A stretch of DNA of 64,000 nucleotides from Flavobacterium sp. WC2421 (GTDB lineage: Bacteria > Bacteroidota > Bacteroidia > Flavobacteriales > Flavobacteriaceae), in contig NZ_CP162004.1 in assembly GCF_040822115.1 (NCBI RefSeq), positions 2,604,001-2,668,000 on the forward strand, given 5' to 3'. Below the pieces are notes generated by a model. The model was not told where the DNA came from. It did no database searches and saw only the letters and a list, made by a program, of their open reading frames with translations. Positions 15,893-26,998 of this stretch are shown piece by piece; the stretch's first letter is position 1, and the number at the start of each line of letters is the position of its first letter. A program made the position numbers and the translations under genes.

Positions 15893-16172
15893 CCGTTGAT
15901 CGTTTATCGAACTACGAACATCGAACTACGAACATCGAACAACGTGCATCGAACAACGAAAACCGTCCATCGCAAGATAGATCATCTACTAACGAACAAC
16001 GGTCAACGAAAACCGTCCACCGTTTACCGTCCATCGCAAGATAGATCAACTACTAACGAACAACGGTCAACGAATAACGGTCAACGAACAACGAACAACG
16101 AACAACGTGCATCGAACAACGGTCAACGAACATCGGTCAACGAACATCGGTCAACGAACAACGATTAACAAT
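15893..16172. repeat. Degenerate short tandem repeat tract
   Basis: About 280 bp built from variants of CGAACAACG, CGGTCAACGA and CGAACATCG. A longer unit of 47 bp occurs twice (15963-16009 and 16027-16073) with one mismatch, and CAACGTGCATCGAACAACG recurs near 15940 and 16105. The tract reaches the last codons of the serine dehydratase gene. Its apparent open frame encodes only low-complexity TNNGQR-type repeats and is not a gene. Confidence 0.75.
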
Positions 16173-17592
16173 CGGCCATATTAACCGCGATTGCTAATCC
16201 ACCCTCCGAAGTTTCTTTGTACTTATTGTTCATATCCTTAGCGGTTTGCCACATAGTATCGACTACTTTGTCCAATGGTACTTTGGCGTTTTTTGGGTCG
16301 GTTTCAAGGGCGAGTTCGGCGGCATTGATGGCTTTTATAGCACCCATCGTATTGCGTTCGATACATGGAATTTGGACTAAACCACCTATAGGGTCACAGG
16401 TCAATCCTAAATGGTGCTCCATGGCAATTTCGGCGGCCATCAATACTTGTTCGGGTGTTCCACCCATCAGTTCACAAAGTGCCGCTGCAGCCATAGAGGA
16501 GGAAACGCCTATTTCGGCTTGGCAACCACCCATAGCGGCTGATATGGTTGAACCTTTCTTGAAAATACTGCCTATTTCTCCTGCTACGAGTAAGAATTGT
16601 TTGATTTCTTTTGGGCCCGCATTGTGGTTTTCAATTACCAAATAATACATTAAAACGGATGGAATTACTCCAGCACTACCATTTGTAGGTGCGGTTACAA
16701 TGCGGCCTAGTGCTGCATTGACTTCGTTTACGGCCAAGGCAAAACAGCTTACCCATTTTAGGATTTGGCGAAACTTCACTTCGGTCAAGCGTATTTGTTC
16801 TAACCAAGTTTGTGGATTACTATAATTAGACAATCCTATTAAATTTTGATGCATATCAAACGCTCTTCGGCGTACATTTAATCCACCCGGAAGGATTCCT
16901 GAAGTATGACATCCTATGTACATACATTCGAGCATGGTGTTCCAAATGCGCATCAATTCATGATCGATTACTTCCTCCGTGCGCATGGATTTTTCGTTTT
17001 CATAAACAATCTCCGAAATGCTTTTATTTTCGCTTTTGCAAAAGGCTAATAGCTCAGCCGCATTATTGATCATGTAAGGGAAAGCACATTTTATTTTGAT
17101 TTTTTCCTTGGCGTTAATGCGTTCTTCTTTTACTACAAATCCACCACCGATGGAGTAGTAGGTAGCCTCATATGCAATCTCGTTTCCAATAAAAGCAGTA
17201 AATGTCATCCCATTAGAATGAAAAGGAAGAAACTCTTTATTGAACGTAATATCATCAGCGAACTGATAGGGTATTGGATATTGATTTCCTAAATTGATTA
17301 GGTGGGTATCTTTAATGATTTTTATAATTCCATCGATGTTTTCCACCGGAATATATTCTGGGTCTTGACCGCTAAGTCCTAGCATCACTGCCAAGTCAGT
17401 CGCATGCCCTTTGCCTGTTAACGACAAGGAGCCATATAAGTCGGTTTTAATTCGCGTAACAGTAGGTAAAAGGTTTTCCTCTTTCAATTCTTGCAAGAAG
17501 CGTTCAGCGGCACGCCATGGGCCTAAAGTATGAGAACTTGATGGTCCAATACCAATTTTAAGCATGTCAAAAACTGAAATACACTCTTCCAT
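16165..17592 (-). CDS. sdaA: L-serine ammonia-lyase, iron-sulfur dependent
   Basis: 475 residues, single-chain form with both the beta and alpha parts. It converts L-serine to pyruvate and ammonia. The start [20 protein letters not shown] is the classic N-terminus. Cysteines for the [4Fe-4S] cluster are found in [29 protein letters not shown] and [18 protein letters not shown]. The gene is single, with no partner close by, and the stop codon adjoins the short-repeat tract on its 3' side, where I see no clear terminator. A cytosolic enzyme of amino acid catabolism. Confidence 0.95.
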   Translation of the reverse strand: MEECISVFDMLKIGIGPSSSHTLGPWRAAERFLQELKEENLLPTVTRIKTDLYGSLSLTGKGHATDLAVMLGLSGQDPEYIPVENIDGIIKIIKDTHLINLGNQYPIPYQFADDITFNKEFLPFHSNGMTFTAFIGNEIAYEATYYSIGGGFVVKEERINAKEKIKIKCAFPYMINNAAELLAFCKSENKSISEIVYENEKSMRTEEVIDHELMRIWNTMLECMYIGCHTSGILPGGLNVRRRAFDMHQNLIGLSNYSNPQTWLEQIRLTEVKFRQILKWVSCFALAVNEVNAALGRIVTAPTNGSAGVIPSVLMYYLVIENHNAGPKEIKQFLLVAGEIGSIFKKGSTISAAMGGCQAEIGVSSSMAAAALCELMGGTPEQVLMAAEIAMEHHLGLTCDPIGGLVQIPCIERNTMGAIKAINAAELALETDPKNAKVPLDKVVDTMWQTAKDMNNKYKETSEGGLAIAVNMADC

Positions 17593-17767
17593 ATGTTGCG
17601 AATTTTTTTAAACAAATATAATTGAAATTAGCAATGAATTACCTTTAACAGCAACAAAGATGTAATAATTATTGTGTTTTAAGGTTTTATTATGATTATT
17701 CTTTAATAAATCAAATAAAAAAATAGTATTGTAAATTTTGAAGCTATTGGTAATTAAAGTAATAGGT

Positions 17768-20062
17768 CTAAAATGGATATCCAATAGCCAGATTAAATAC
17801 TAAATTGTCATTTCGCCAAGATCCACTTCCAAAATTTACTTTGTCCAATACCCAGCGTTGACCATCGGGCAAGTACGGTTTACGTATAGGAAAAGCAAGA
17901 TCCGTTCTCAGGACCAGAAACGAGAAATCAAATCGCAATCCAGCACCTACACCCACAGCGAGTTCGTTTAAAAAGTCTTTAGAGAATTTGGCGCCCGGTT
18001 TGTCTATGTTGTCTTTTAAAAGCCATATATTTCCGGCATCCATGAACAAAGCTCCTTTAACCAATCCGTAAATTTTTGCTCTATACTCTGTATTGAATTC
18101 AAGTTTTAAATCTCCTGATTGATCCGGTAAAAAGGTATTGGCATTCGTTGATCCATCAAAGGTTCCAGGACCAATAGAGCGTGCTCTAAAGGCTCTAATA
18201 CTATTCGTACCACCATTAAAAAATTGTTTGATGAATGGCATTTCATTTGAGTTGCCATAAGCAAAACCTGCTCCCACGATAATTCTACTAGCGAGTTGTG
18301 ATTCGGCACCTAATTTTAGGTAATGCCTGAATTCATTTTCTACTTTTATAAATTGACTAAATGGTACCTTAAATACTTTAACGGTATCTCCTGATTTTAT
18401 ATTAGCACCGGATAGTAATCCTGTTATATTCCCAGCGAGGTCAATACTTCCCTTGTAATAAAAGGTATTCTTTTTTCTTTTCTCCATGGTATTAGTATAC
18501 GTATAGGAGTAAGTAGGACCAAAAATCAATTGTTTTTCGATTACTTTTCCAAGTGATGCATTGGCAGCAATTTGTTCGCGATACAAAGCCGTAACATTTT
18601 GTGGACTGGCAAAGGTGATCTCAGTGACATTCAACAAGTGTTCTTTGCGTTCATTCTCTTTCCATAAATATCCAAAAGAACCTTTGAAGGTTTGCAAGGA
18701 ATATAATTTGGTTCTGTTTTGAAACTCATATCCTAGTGTTGCTTTTGTTTTTGGAACAAAACCACTGGAAGATTGAAATTTAAAAGGAGCAATAAGGCGC
18801 GGCCAAATTAAATTAGCCTCTGTTCCAAAACGGTATACATTAAACCCATTATTTTGTCCAGATACCTGTACTTCAACGCCACCAAATGCTGATATTGTAA
18901 GCTGTTCCGCACCTTTCCATAAATTACGATTGCTCCAGTTTACATTGAGTTCTGTTCCAGTATAATTAGCTGAATTGGTTTTGGCCAACACTTCTACACG
19001 AATGGATTTCTTAGGCAAAGGAGTCAAATAATAATAGGCATCGAGATAATTACTTATCGTATCTGCTACTTTAAACTGGTTTTTTACAAACTTGAAAGTG
19101 CCTAAATTGACTAATCGATTTAAAGATAAATTGTGGTTGGTGCGGTTGTAATAATCCCCTTTTTTAAAATAAAGCGTTCGGTCAAAAATGCTGGGATTAA
19201 ATAAATGTTCGTTATCTATAATCGTAAAATCCTTGTAATGAACAATTGAATCACTGTTGCTGGAGGCATTATCTGTATTAATGGAATAATTAGGATACAC
19301 GACCACTTTATTGATCTTGTATTGCTCTTTGGACAGTTGGGGCGCATCTGTTTTTATCTTCACGATCAAATCTACTTGATGATCGGCTACTGTACTGTCT
19401 ACCTGTACGAGCAAATAATCAGGATTGAAATAATAGAATCCTTTTTCTTTGAGTCGGGTATCAATTCGTTCTCTTTCGGTTTTAATAACTTCTAAACTGT
19501 ATCCTTCTCCTTTTTTTAATAAAGAGCGTCTTTGTGTTTTACGCACTGCTGCAGCCACAGCCGATGAATCTTCGGGAAATTTTACGTCTCTAATAAAGTA
19601 ACGTTTGTTTGGTGTAACAGTATACGTCGCTTTTGCTTTTTTTCCCGTTCTCGTGGAATCAGCAGTGGATTTTACATTGAAATACCCTTTGTTTTCACTA
19701 TAGTTTTGTAAAACACTTTTGTTGTATTCTAGATCTACTTTACTGTATAAAACAGGTGCTTCCCCTAGTTTGGTTTTGATCCAGTAGCGAATTCCTTTTT
19801 CTTTTTTTGGCTGTCCCGCCAAATTATAAAAGAACAGTTTGGGCCTCATCCCTAGAAAGGAAGAATTGGGTTTTGGCCTTACCAAAAGCTCTAATTCTGA
19901 TTTTAGTGCTTTGCGTTCCTTTTTAGCAGGTTCATTTCCTTCTATTTTAATTTTTGCACCTGTATAAAGCAGTTCTCCTTCGGGTAAATATTTAGTACCA
20001 CTGCATCCAGATAGGAACAAGATGACAAAAAGGAAATAGAGTAGTGGCGCTTTGTTTTTCAT
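17768..20062 (-). CDS. tamL: TamL-type BamA-family outer membrane lipoprotein
   Basis: About 764 residues. A lipoprotein signal (LLYFLFVILFLSGCSG) starts the protein from ATG 20062. An alternative start at 20083 overlaps the tamB stop as TAATG and would add seven residues. POTRA-like domains cover about residues 25-320, and the C-terminal half is a 16-strand beta barrel of the Omp85 superfamily, ending in the terminal aromatic NLAIGYPF. It contains a RAFRARSIGPG segment, matching the conserved (V/I)RGF-type barrel motif region. In Bacteroidetes, TamL replaces TamA as the partner of TamB in moving lipids or proteins to the outer membrane. It is directly downstream of tamB, so the two form an operon. 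Confidence 0.92.
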   Translation of the reverse strand: MKNKAPLLYFLFVILFLSGCSGTKYLPEGELLYTGAKIKIEGNEPAKKERKALKSELELLVRPKPNSSFLGMRPKLFFYNLAGQPKKEKGIRYWIKTKLGEAPVLYSKVDLEYNKSVLQNYSENKGYFNVKSTADSTRTGKKAKATYTVTPNKRYFIRDVKFPEDSSAVAAAVRKTQRRSLLKKGEGYSLEVIKTERERIDTRLKEKGFYYFNPDYLLVQVDSTVADHQVDLIVKIKTDAPQLSKEQYKINKVVVYPNYSINTDNASSNSDSIVHYKDFTIIDNEHLFNPSIFDRTLYFKKGDYYNRTNHNLSLNRLVNLGTFKFVKNQFKVADTISNYLDAYYYLTPLPKKSIRVEVLAKTNSANYTGTELNVNWSNRNLWKGAEQLTISAFGGVEVQVSGQNNGFNVYRFGTEANLIWPRLIAPFKFQSSSGFVPKTKATLGYEFQNRTKLYSLQTFKGSFGYLWKENERKEHLLNVTEITFASPQNVTALYREQIAANASLGKVIEKQLIFGPTYSYTYTNTMEKRKKNTFYYKGSIDLAGNITGLLSGANIKSGDTVKVFKVPFSQFIKVENEFRHYLKLGAESQLASRIIVGAGFAYGNSNEMPFIKQFFNGGTNSIRAFRARSIGPGTFDGSTNANTFLPDQSGDLKLEFNTEYRAKIYGLVKGALFMDAGNIWLLKDNIDKPGAKFSKDFLNELAVGVGAGLRFDFSFLVLRTDLAFPIRKPYLPDGQRWVLDKVNFGSGSWRNDNLVFNLAIGYPF

Positions 20063-20082
20063 AATGCTATAGGTAGGATTCA

Positions 20083-23000
20083 TTATTTCTTTTTGTTTTT
20101 CTCTTTTTGAGTTTTACTTTTTTGAAATAATTCTTTAAAATGATTGTAATCTAAAGTGATAATAAAAGCAATTCCTGTTTCTATTACTTGTCCTTGCAGT
20201 GCCACTTGGTATTTGTTTAAACGGTAGGCTTTTAACTTGTATCGTCCATCTTTAGACAATTGATATTCAACAGATACGTCACCCGCAATGTTATTGTTAG
20301 TTTCATTGGTTTGTTGTGGCCCTTCCAGCCCAAAACTGCTCCCAACGGTTACTTTCAATCGATCGTTCAGTAATTTTTTAGAAATCCCTACATTCAAATC
20401 GGTTTTATTTTCAAGTTGTCCCGTGGTATAATCTTCGGTTGAATTTAAATCAAAATTCAATTCGACACCGCTAATTAAGTTTCCGGCCAAATTGTTCAGT
20501 TGTTGCGATAGGATTTTACTGGCACTTTGTCGCGCTATGGATGTCAAAGAACTACCACCAGCTTCACTAGCAAAAGGATTTTCACCTATAAAACGATTCA
20601 ATAGCAGTAACGCAAATACTTGCTTGTTGAGTTCGTCTGGTTGCTGACGCAATTGCGTTAATTTAGCTTGAGTTGTATTGATAATTTCGGTGGATACACT
20701 ATTGTTTCCATCGGGCAAAATAATATCAAAACTGATGACGGGTTTCATTAGCTCCCCAGTCATTTTTAATTCGGTTTCAAAAGGGATTTTTTGTTTGTAG
20801 GTATTTCTTACTTCTGCCGAAACATTAGCCAATTGGTCATCAATAAGATCAATAGGAGCAGCCTGATTTTTGTAAACAGCAGTTATATTAATATCTGCCG
20901 ATGTTGGTTCGCCTGTCCATAGAATATAACTACCGCTCTTAATATCGAATTTTCGTTTGATAAAATTAAAATTCATTTCATAAGCTCCTTCTTTTAGCTC
21001 ATATCTTCCTGTTAAGGTCGTTTTTCCTGAAGGATCAATTCCACCATTTAACTGCGCTTCTCCTTTTAATTTTAAAAAGTCACCATTGGATTTGTCAATT
21101 ACAATAGATAATTCGGCCTCTTTATCGACTTCTATATTGACCGATGCATTGATTCCTTTTATTTCTGTTTTACTTAAATTTTCATCTACAGCAATGGTTT
21201 CAATCATCGAAGGATTGTCTTGGTCAATAAATTCCACAATTCCTTCTCGATCCGCGATGGATGGATCCGATTGTGGCATTACAATAGTCAGTTTGGTGTC
21301 TTTATTTACTTTTATATCTCCATCTACAATAGGATTATTGAAATCTCCTTTTATTCTTAAATGGTTGTCTAAATATACTTCTCCATAATACAAAGGATTG
21401 TCTTTCTCTTTGGAATTTAAGGCTTTGAAATTTGTGGCATCTAATGTTAGATCAAAACCGAAATTATTGAAATTTGCACTATTGATTTTTCCGTTAATAA
21501 CTAAATCATTGTCTTTCTCATCTTTAATGGTAAAATGATCAAATAGAATGGCATCATTGGTAAACGAAACGGCATCATTCATGGACTTAAATGTGGCGTT
21601 GAGTGGCGTTACTTTGAATCCGATATCATTCAATTTTAAGTCACCAATCATTTTAGGTTGATCTGTAGTTCCTGTTATTTTAAATTTACCATTAAAAAAA
21701 CCAGTACTTTCTTTTAGGTTATCCAATGTAAATCCTTGAATGCTTTTCAGATTTAGTTTTACAATATCCAGGTTGAAGTCCATTGCACCATTTCCTATTT
21801 TGTAAGTTCCATCTAAATTCACTTGATTGTCCTGACCTGTTATAGCTACTTTTGCATTATAACTGTTGGCAACGATATTATCCACTTGAATATTGATTGT
21901 CCCAACGGTGTCTTTTTTAAATGCAAAATCAGAAATGGTAAGATTAGAAGTAAAAACAGGCGTTTGATTTAAATTTTTTAGTAGAACCGCACCATTTGTA
22001 GTTCCACTAATGGTTAAGTCACTTTTTTCGGCAATGCTAGTCAGCGTCTCTAGTTTAAAATCTTTGAAATTAATAGCCAGTGGCGCATTTGTTTTTTGAG
22101 ATTCAGATTGCAATTCAATGCTACTCCCGTCTTTGCTTAGTTTAAGCTGGTTAGCATACAATCCTTTAGGACCAAAACGGATTACATTATCAGGATCTAT
22201 ATTCCAGGATTCGTAATTAAGCAATAGGTTTTTTGGATCAAAATGAAGGTCATTATTTCCATTTTTAGCCTCAACTGTACCAGCAATCAAATACCTTTCT
22301 TTGTCTTTTAAGTCTTTTAATTGTAAAACATAATTGGCAGTATTGTTTTGTATTTTACCAGTTAGGGAAGTGTACGGCAGTTGAAATTGAGTGTTTTGTA
22401 AATCATCAACCATTAAGTTGTATACCAAAGAATTGTCTTTAGTATCTATTTTAAAAACGGCATTTGTCACTGTGTTTCCTCCATAAATAACTTTTGGAAT
22501 GGCGGCATTCAAAACAATAGAATCATTTATGGTATTGTATCTTCCAGAAATAGCTATAGGTTCCAGGCTCTTTAAATTAGGAATTAATTTCACTAAAAGC
22601 GGACTGTCAGCAATTCCAATTTTGAATTCCAATTGCTGCTTTTCAACTGCTTTAGTTTTCGAATATGAATCTGTTGAATAATATTTTGAAATAGACTGAG
22701 ACAAGGCAGCACCAATTTTAGATAGTTTGTATTTTCCGTTTACGCTAGCAGTCATAAATGGAGATTTTAAATCCAAAGTATTTTTATCAGCAGTAGAAGT
22801 GGCAATTAAAGTAATGGAATCGGTGACATATTGCGTTGCCTCATCAGCAACGGTTAAGTTTAAAACAGTAAATTTACCATTGAGGTAATCCAGATCAGCT
22901 GATTGAATATCAGCTTGTACAGTTCCTCTTATTTTTAGTGGACCAGCGTGCAGGTTTAACTTTTCAAGGTCAGCAATATCAATATTAAGGTTAATGGTAC

Positions 23001-25047
23001 CAGCGGGATATTTATCTTTAAAACTACCGCTGCTCACTAAGTCAAAAGTAAGATTGGGATCAGGGCTGCTTGCATTTATTTTATATAAACCATTATGAAT
23101 GGCGCCTTTTAAATCCAAGTTTTGATAGGTATATTTATTGTAATATAGTTTTTGAATGGTCCCGCTTATGGATGTATTTGCTGTTTTGGGATCAAAACCT
23201 GTTCCTTTAATAGTAGCATTTAAACTGATTTTACCAATATCACTATTTTTTATCAATTTGCCTAAATCAAAATTAGTCAGTTCTGTATCTAGATTGTACT
23301 TTTCTTTGTTTTTAATTTGTTGGTTGTACTGCCCCTTAACGGTAGCATTTCCATAACTACTCCCTAAAACGAGATCGGTATAGAAATCATTTAGCGTTCC
23401 TTTAAATTTTCCTACGGCATTAAATACGGCCGGAAGTGCAATGGTATTAGGAATCGTTTCTTTTGGAATAAATTCGTTTATATCTTTAGAAGTGGTTTTG
23501 AATTCATTGATGACCAAATCAAAATGCGCTTTATTGACATCAGGTAAACCTGTTATTGTACCACTGGCATTTACTTTAGTCGTTCCCAAGCCACTTACTT
23601 CTAGTTTTGGTATTTTGATGTTATTGAGCTTTCCACTGACTTTACTGTCAATAAGAAGGATGGCGTTAGGATTACTATCAAACGGCTTTGTAGTGGATAA
23701 TGTAGGAACAAAAATTAAAATGTCTTTAAAACCAATACTGCTTTTTTTCAAATTGGCAATCAGACTTAGATCACCTAAATTTTTCGAAATATTTGCTATG
23801 GATTCATAGCCAATTTGGATTTCGTTTTGTAATTGGGTTTGGGGAGTTTTGAGATATAAATTTTTAAAGAAAGCATTCTTTCTTCCGTAGAACACATCCG
23901 ATTTTAAAGCGAGTATATTTAACCCACTTTTTTCCTTCCCTTTGAATGAGTCAATATTTGCAGAAATACTGATGGGGCTATAACGGAAGTTTTTGGCTTC
24001 GGTACTTAAGGATGAAAATTTCAGATGGTTGTAATCAATCCCTTTTTCTAGGACAGTAGCATTATAATTGTCATAAATAAAACCCACTCTTTTTAAACTA
24101 AGTTCCCTTATTTTTACTTCCCAATTATTAGAATCAGTAGCTGTTGTACTAGTAGCAACTATTTCTTTTAGCTTTCCAAATGCTAAATTTCCTTCGGCAT
24201 CGGCTAGCGAAACTTTATCAATTAATAAAAATTGGTTGTTGATATCTGTTTTATCAAATTTTACCAATAGTTTTTTTAAGGAAAGGGTAGTGGTTAATTT
24301 ACTTTTTTCATCTTGGTAGTCAATGGCAATTTTAGACAAATCTACTTCTCCTAGTCCAATGTTGAAATTCGATTTAGATGCTGTACTATTTGCTACACTG
24401 GTAATTTCTTTTGGAATTCCTTGTTTTAGCTTTAGCTTCAATCCTTTGATTTTGATTTTTGGAACCTCAAAATTCATTTGCTCCAAATCAAAAGTTTTGA
24501 TTCTCGTTTCTAAATGCCTTAGTTTTAGTGTTAAATCATTTTTAGAAAATGCATCAGTATATTTTAGGTTTATGGTGTCTAGATTGACTTCATCCAATGA
24601 AAAAATCATTGGTGTGCTGTCTTTGGGTTGTTTATCTGGGGACGCAAAAGCTTTGATTATATAATCGAAATTAAAATCTCCTGTTGCATTTCGGTTTATA
24701 TTTGCCGTGATTCCATTTAAATCAATAGAATTAATAGCAACCGTATTATTTATTAGTTGCCACATACTAATATCAACTGCTATTTTTTTACCAGCCAAAA
24801 GCGTATCTTTTTTTTGACCTTCAAAATAAATGCCTTCCAGGATGATTTTTTTGGGAAACTCAATTTTTAAATGGTTTATGGAAACTTTAGTTTGAATTTT
24901 TTCTTGGATATAGGATACCACTTTTTGTTTCGCAACGTTTTGTACCGAAGGAATTTGTATGAGGATTAGAAGTATTAAAAACAAGCTAAAGATTGTTCCT
25001 ACTATCCAAATAAATAACCTTAAACTCTTTTGTAAGTATTTTTTCAA
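20083..25047 (-). CDS. tamB: TamB translocation and assembly module protein
   Basis: 1654 residues. One N-terminal membrane anchor (FIWIVGTIFSLFLILLILIQ) is followed by a very long beta-rich periplasmic region of repeated strands, and the C-terminal DUF490/TamB domain (about residues 1200-1630) with DINITAVYKNQAAPIDLI and FALLLLNRFIGENPF. TamB-family proteins span the periplasm as a hydrophobic groove that carries phospholipids toward the outer membrane and work with TamA/TamL. It is first in a two-gene operon with tamL. The N-terminal start follows an AT-rich 166 bp gap. Confidence 0.95.
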   Translation of the reverse strand: MKKYLQKSLRLFIWIVGTIFSLFLILLILIQIPSVQNVAKQKVVSYIQEKIQTKVSINHLKIEFPKKIILEGIYFEGQKKDTLLAGKKIAVDISMWQLINNTVAINSIDLNGITANINRNATGDFNFDYIIKAFASPDKQPKDSTPMIFSLDEVNLDTINLKYTDAFSKNDLTLKLRHLETRIKTFDLEQMNFEVPKIKIKGLKLKLKQGIPKEITSVANSTASKSNFNIGLGEVDLSKIAIDYQDEKSKLTTTLSLKKLLVKFDKTDINNQFLLIDKVSLADAEGNLAFGKLKEIVATSTTATDSNNWEVKIRELSLKRVGFIYDNYNATVLEKGIDYNHLKFSSLSTEAKNFRYSPISISANIDSFKGKEKSGLNILALKSDVFYGRKNAFFKNLYLKTPQTQLQNEIQIGYESIANISKNLGDLSLIANLKKSSIGFKDILIFVPTLSTTKPFDSNPNAILLIDSKVSGKLNNIKIPKLEVSGLGTTKVNASGTITGLPDVNKAHFDLVINEFKTTSKDINEFIPKETIPNTIALPAVFNAVGKFKGTLNDFYTDLVLGSSYGNATVKGQYNQQIKNKEKYNLDTELTNFDLGKLIKNSDIGKISLNATIKGTGFDPKTANTSISGTIQKLYYNKYTYQNLDLKGAIHNGLYKINASSPDPNLTFDLVSSGSFKDKYPAGTINLNIDIADLEKLNLHAGPLKIRGTVQADIQSADLDYLNGKFTVLNLTVADEATQYVTDSITLIATSTADKNTLDLKSPFMTASVNGKYKLSKIGAALSQSISKYYSTDSYSKTKAVEKQQLEFKIGIADSPLLVKLIPNLKSLEPIAISGRYNTINDSIVLNAAIPKVIYGGNTVTNAVFKIDTKDNSLVYNLMVDDLQNTQFQLPYTSLTGKIQNNTANYVLQLKDLKDKERYLIAGTVEAKNGNNDLHFDPKNLLLNYESWNIDPDNVIRFGPKGLYANQLKLSKDGSSIELQSESQKTNAPLAINFKDFKLETLTSIAEKSDLTISGTTNGAVLLKNLNQTPVFTSNLTISDFAFKKDTVGTINIQVDNIVANSYNAKVAITGQDNQVNLDGTYKIGNGAMDFNLDIVKLNLKSIQGFTLDNLKESTGFFNGKFKITGTTDQPKMIGDLKLNDIGFKVTPLNATFKSMNDAVSFTNDAILFDHFTIKDEKDNDLVINGKINSANFNNFGFDLTLDATNFKALNSKEKDNPLYYGEVYLDNHLRIKGDFNNPIVDGDIKVNKDTKLTIVMPQSDPSIADREGIVEFIDQDNPSMIETIAVDENLSKTEIKGINASVNIEVDKEAELSIVIDKSNGDFLKLKGEAQLNGGIDPSGKTTLTGRYELKEGAYEMNFNFIKRKFDIKSGSYILWTGEPTSADINITAVYKNQAAPIDLIDDQLANVSAEVRNTYKQKIPFETELKMTGELMKPVISFDIILPDGNNSVSTEIINTTQAKLTQLRQQPDELNKQVFALLLLNRFIGENPFASEAGGSSLTSIARQSASKILSQQLNNLAGNLISGVELNFDLNSTEDYTTGQLENKTDLNVGISKKLLNDRLKVTVGSSFGLEGPQQTNETNNNIAGDVSVEYQLSKDGRYKLKAYRLNKYQVALQGQVIETGIAFIITLDYNHFKELFQKSKTQKEKNKKK

Positions 25048-25213
25048 CTGTTGTTGTTTTAGATTTAAAATTGTCAGAATAAACTGAAAACCTCTTTTTA
25101 AATTTAAAATTGAATTTTACACAAAGATGAAAATTAATATTCATATTGGCTTATAAAATTTAGAGTAAATCTTATAAAATTTTTTGAATTTAATTTTCTA
25201 TATACAAGTAGTT

Positions 25214-26896
25214 TTAAGTTTTATACACGGGAATTTCATTAAAGTCTTCAGCTAGTTTTTCTTTCAGTAGAAAATCTTTTATAGCCATAAACATAGCTTT
25301 ATTTGAAGTGAAAAGTTCTCTGTTGAAATTGATAACTGTGGTAATATCTATATCTTCAATTGGCGCATTTTGTACCTCTGAATAAAAAGTGTTTAGTGCC
25401 GATGTATAATTGATTTGTATGGAATTAAATAAGCTTTGTAATTTTTCAAATGTAATTTGATTTTTTTCCGTTAAATAGGAGTTCAACTCCATATAAAGGA
25501 TTTTAGTTTCTTCTTTATGATGGATAAAAAATTGGTACTTGATATCTTTAGAAGAATGACTTAGATTCGAAATATTAGTTCCAATATCCTTAACGCTTTT
25601 TACAGCATGCATTGCAGATCGCACTGCTGATATTAATTGGTTGATTTCGGAATATTCTTCTGTCTGTAATTTGGGTCTTAATTTCAAATAAAAAATTTGT
25701 AGTTCCCCTTGCAATTGTTTTAAGAAATCATATTGATCTTCTTTAGTTTTAGAGAAAAATTTATGTTTATCATTGATGCTTTTAAATACAGCATTTTCCC
25801 GAAAATCGTGAGTGTCAATTTTGAACAATTCCATATTGAATAGCATGGAATTATGTATAAAATAGTTGGTTTCTCTTCTAAATAAATCCAATGCTGTTAT
25901 GGGCTCAACAATCGAGGCATGAGTAATAAAAGCAGCGGTATTTCCATTAAGATCTTTGAAAAACCGTTCTAGAAATTGCGCAAAATTATCAAGGAAAGGA
26001 AGGAAAAAAAGGATAGAAAATAAGTTGATTAGACTTGAAAAAGTGACTAAACCAATCAGTGGATTTTTAATATTGAAAACATCCGTAATAAGACTCAAAA
26101 TAGGTTTTAACAAGATAAAAGCAAACACAGTAACAAAAACATTGAATAGAAAATTACCCAAAACAACTCGCTTTTTAGAAGCATTACCGCCAATAGCTCC
26201 TAACACAATTTTTATGGTTGTCCCTGTTTCTGATCCCAATACAATAGCGGCAGCAATTGGAAAACTTAACGCTCCAGCATGAAGAGCACTAAGAGTTAAT
26301 GCCATAGTAACTGAGCTAGATTGAACTAGCATGGTTATAATAAATCCAATAACTAAGAAAATGATTAATGGCATTTCGGCATATTTTGAGAAATCAAAAA
26401 TCTTAACTTGCGCTTCCATTGCCGTTTTCATAAAAGAAAGTCCAATGAACAATAATCCAAATCCGAAAAGAAAAAAAGCAATGTATTTAATGGTTTTCCG
26501 GTTACCCAATAGGATTAAAAGTAAACCACCCACACAAACGGCGGGATAAGCTACTACTTCAATATCAGTTTTAAAACCTAATGTAGCTACTAACCAGCTA
26601 TCGAGCGTGGTTCCAAGATTAGCACCCAAAATTATAGCCATCGCATTTTTCATCGTAAATACACCTGCACCTACGAAGGCCAAAACCATAAAGGAAACCA
26701 TAGAACTACTTTGAAGAATGGCTGTTACTATTGCTCCACCAGTTACAGCTCCAATCTTATTTTTTGTAATGCGTTGTAGAAATAGTTTGAAACTACGACC
26801 CGACAAATTTTTGAGAGATTCTTCTAGCAAGTACATGGCAAAAAGGAATAATCCTACACCAGCAGCAAGTTTAAAGAAATGGTTGAGCGTATCCAT
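25214..26896 (-). CDS. Na/Pi cotransporter family protein
   Basis: 560 residues. Two inverted membrane repeats each carry a QSSS motif: AILQSSSMVSFMVLAFVGAG and MLVQSSSVTMALTLSALHAG, with ANLGTTLDSW and GSETGTTIKIVLGAIGG nearby. This is the NptA/PhoU-like family that couples sodium to phosphate uptake in the inner membrane. The C-terminal 230 residues are helical and resemble a PhoU domain (AMHAVKSVKDIGTNISNLSH). A single gene, transcribed alone. Transport direction and substrate are taken from the family. Confidence 0.93.
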   Translation of the reverse strand: MDTLNHFFKLAAGVGLFLFAMYLLEESLKNLSGRSFKLFLQRITKNKIGAVTGGAIVTAILQSSSMVSFMVLAFVGAGVFTMKNAMAIILGANLGTTLDSWLVATLGFKTDIEVVAYPAVCVGGLLLILLGNRKTIKYIAFFLFGFGLLFIGLSFMKTAMEAQVKIFDFSKYAEMPLIIFLVIGFIITMLVQSSSVTMALTLSALHAGALSFPIAAAIVLGSETGTTIKIVLGAIGGNASKKRVVLGNFLFNVFVTVFAFILLKPILSLITDVFNIKNPLIGLVTFSSLINLFSILFFLPFLDNFAQFLERFFKDLNGNTAAFITHASIVEPITALDLFRRETNYFIHNSMLFNMELFKIDTHDFRENAVFKSINDKHKFFSKTKEDQYDFLKQLQGELQIFYLKLRPKLQTEEYSEINQLISAVRSAMHAVKSVKDIGTNISNLSHSSKDIKYQFFIHHKEETKILYMELNSYLTEKNQITFEKLQSLFNSIQINYTSALNTFYSEVQNAPIEDIDITTVINFNRELFTSNKAMFMAIKDFLLKEKLAEDFNEIPVYKT

Positions 26897-26998
26897 AAGA
26901 CATAAATAGACTTAAAGATAAGAATAAAATTATTGAAAACTGTTCTTAAGGTTGGATTTAAGCGGACTTGAAATGCTTTATTATGCAAGCGGGAATTA

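Noticed and set aside
15845..16168. Open frame of 107 codons on the plus strand with TNNGQR-type repeats
   Set aside because: It is a translation of the short-repeat tract, low in complexity, without a plausible start signal.
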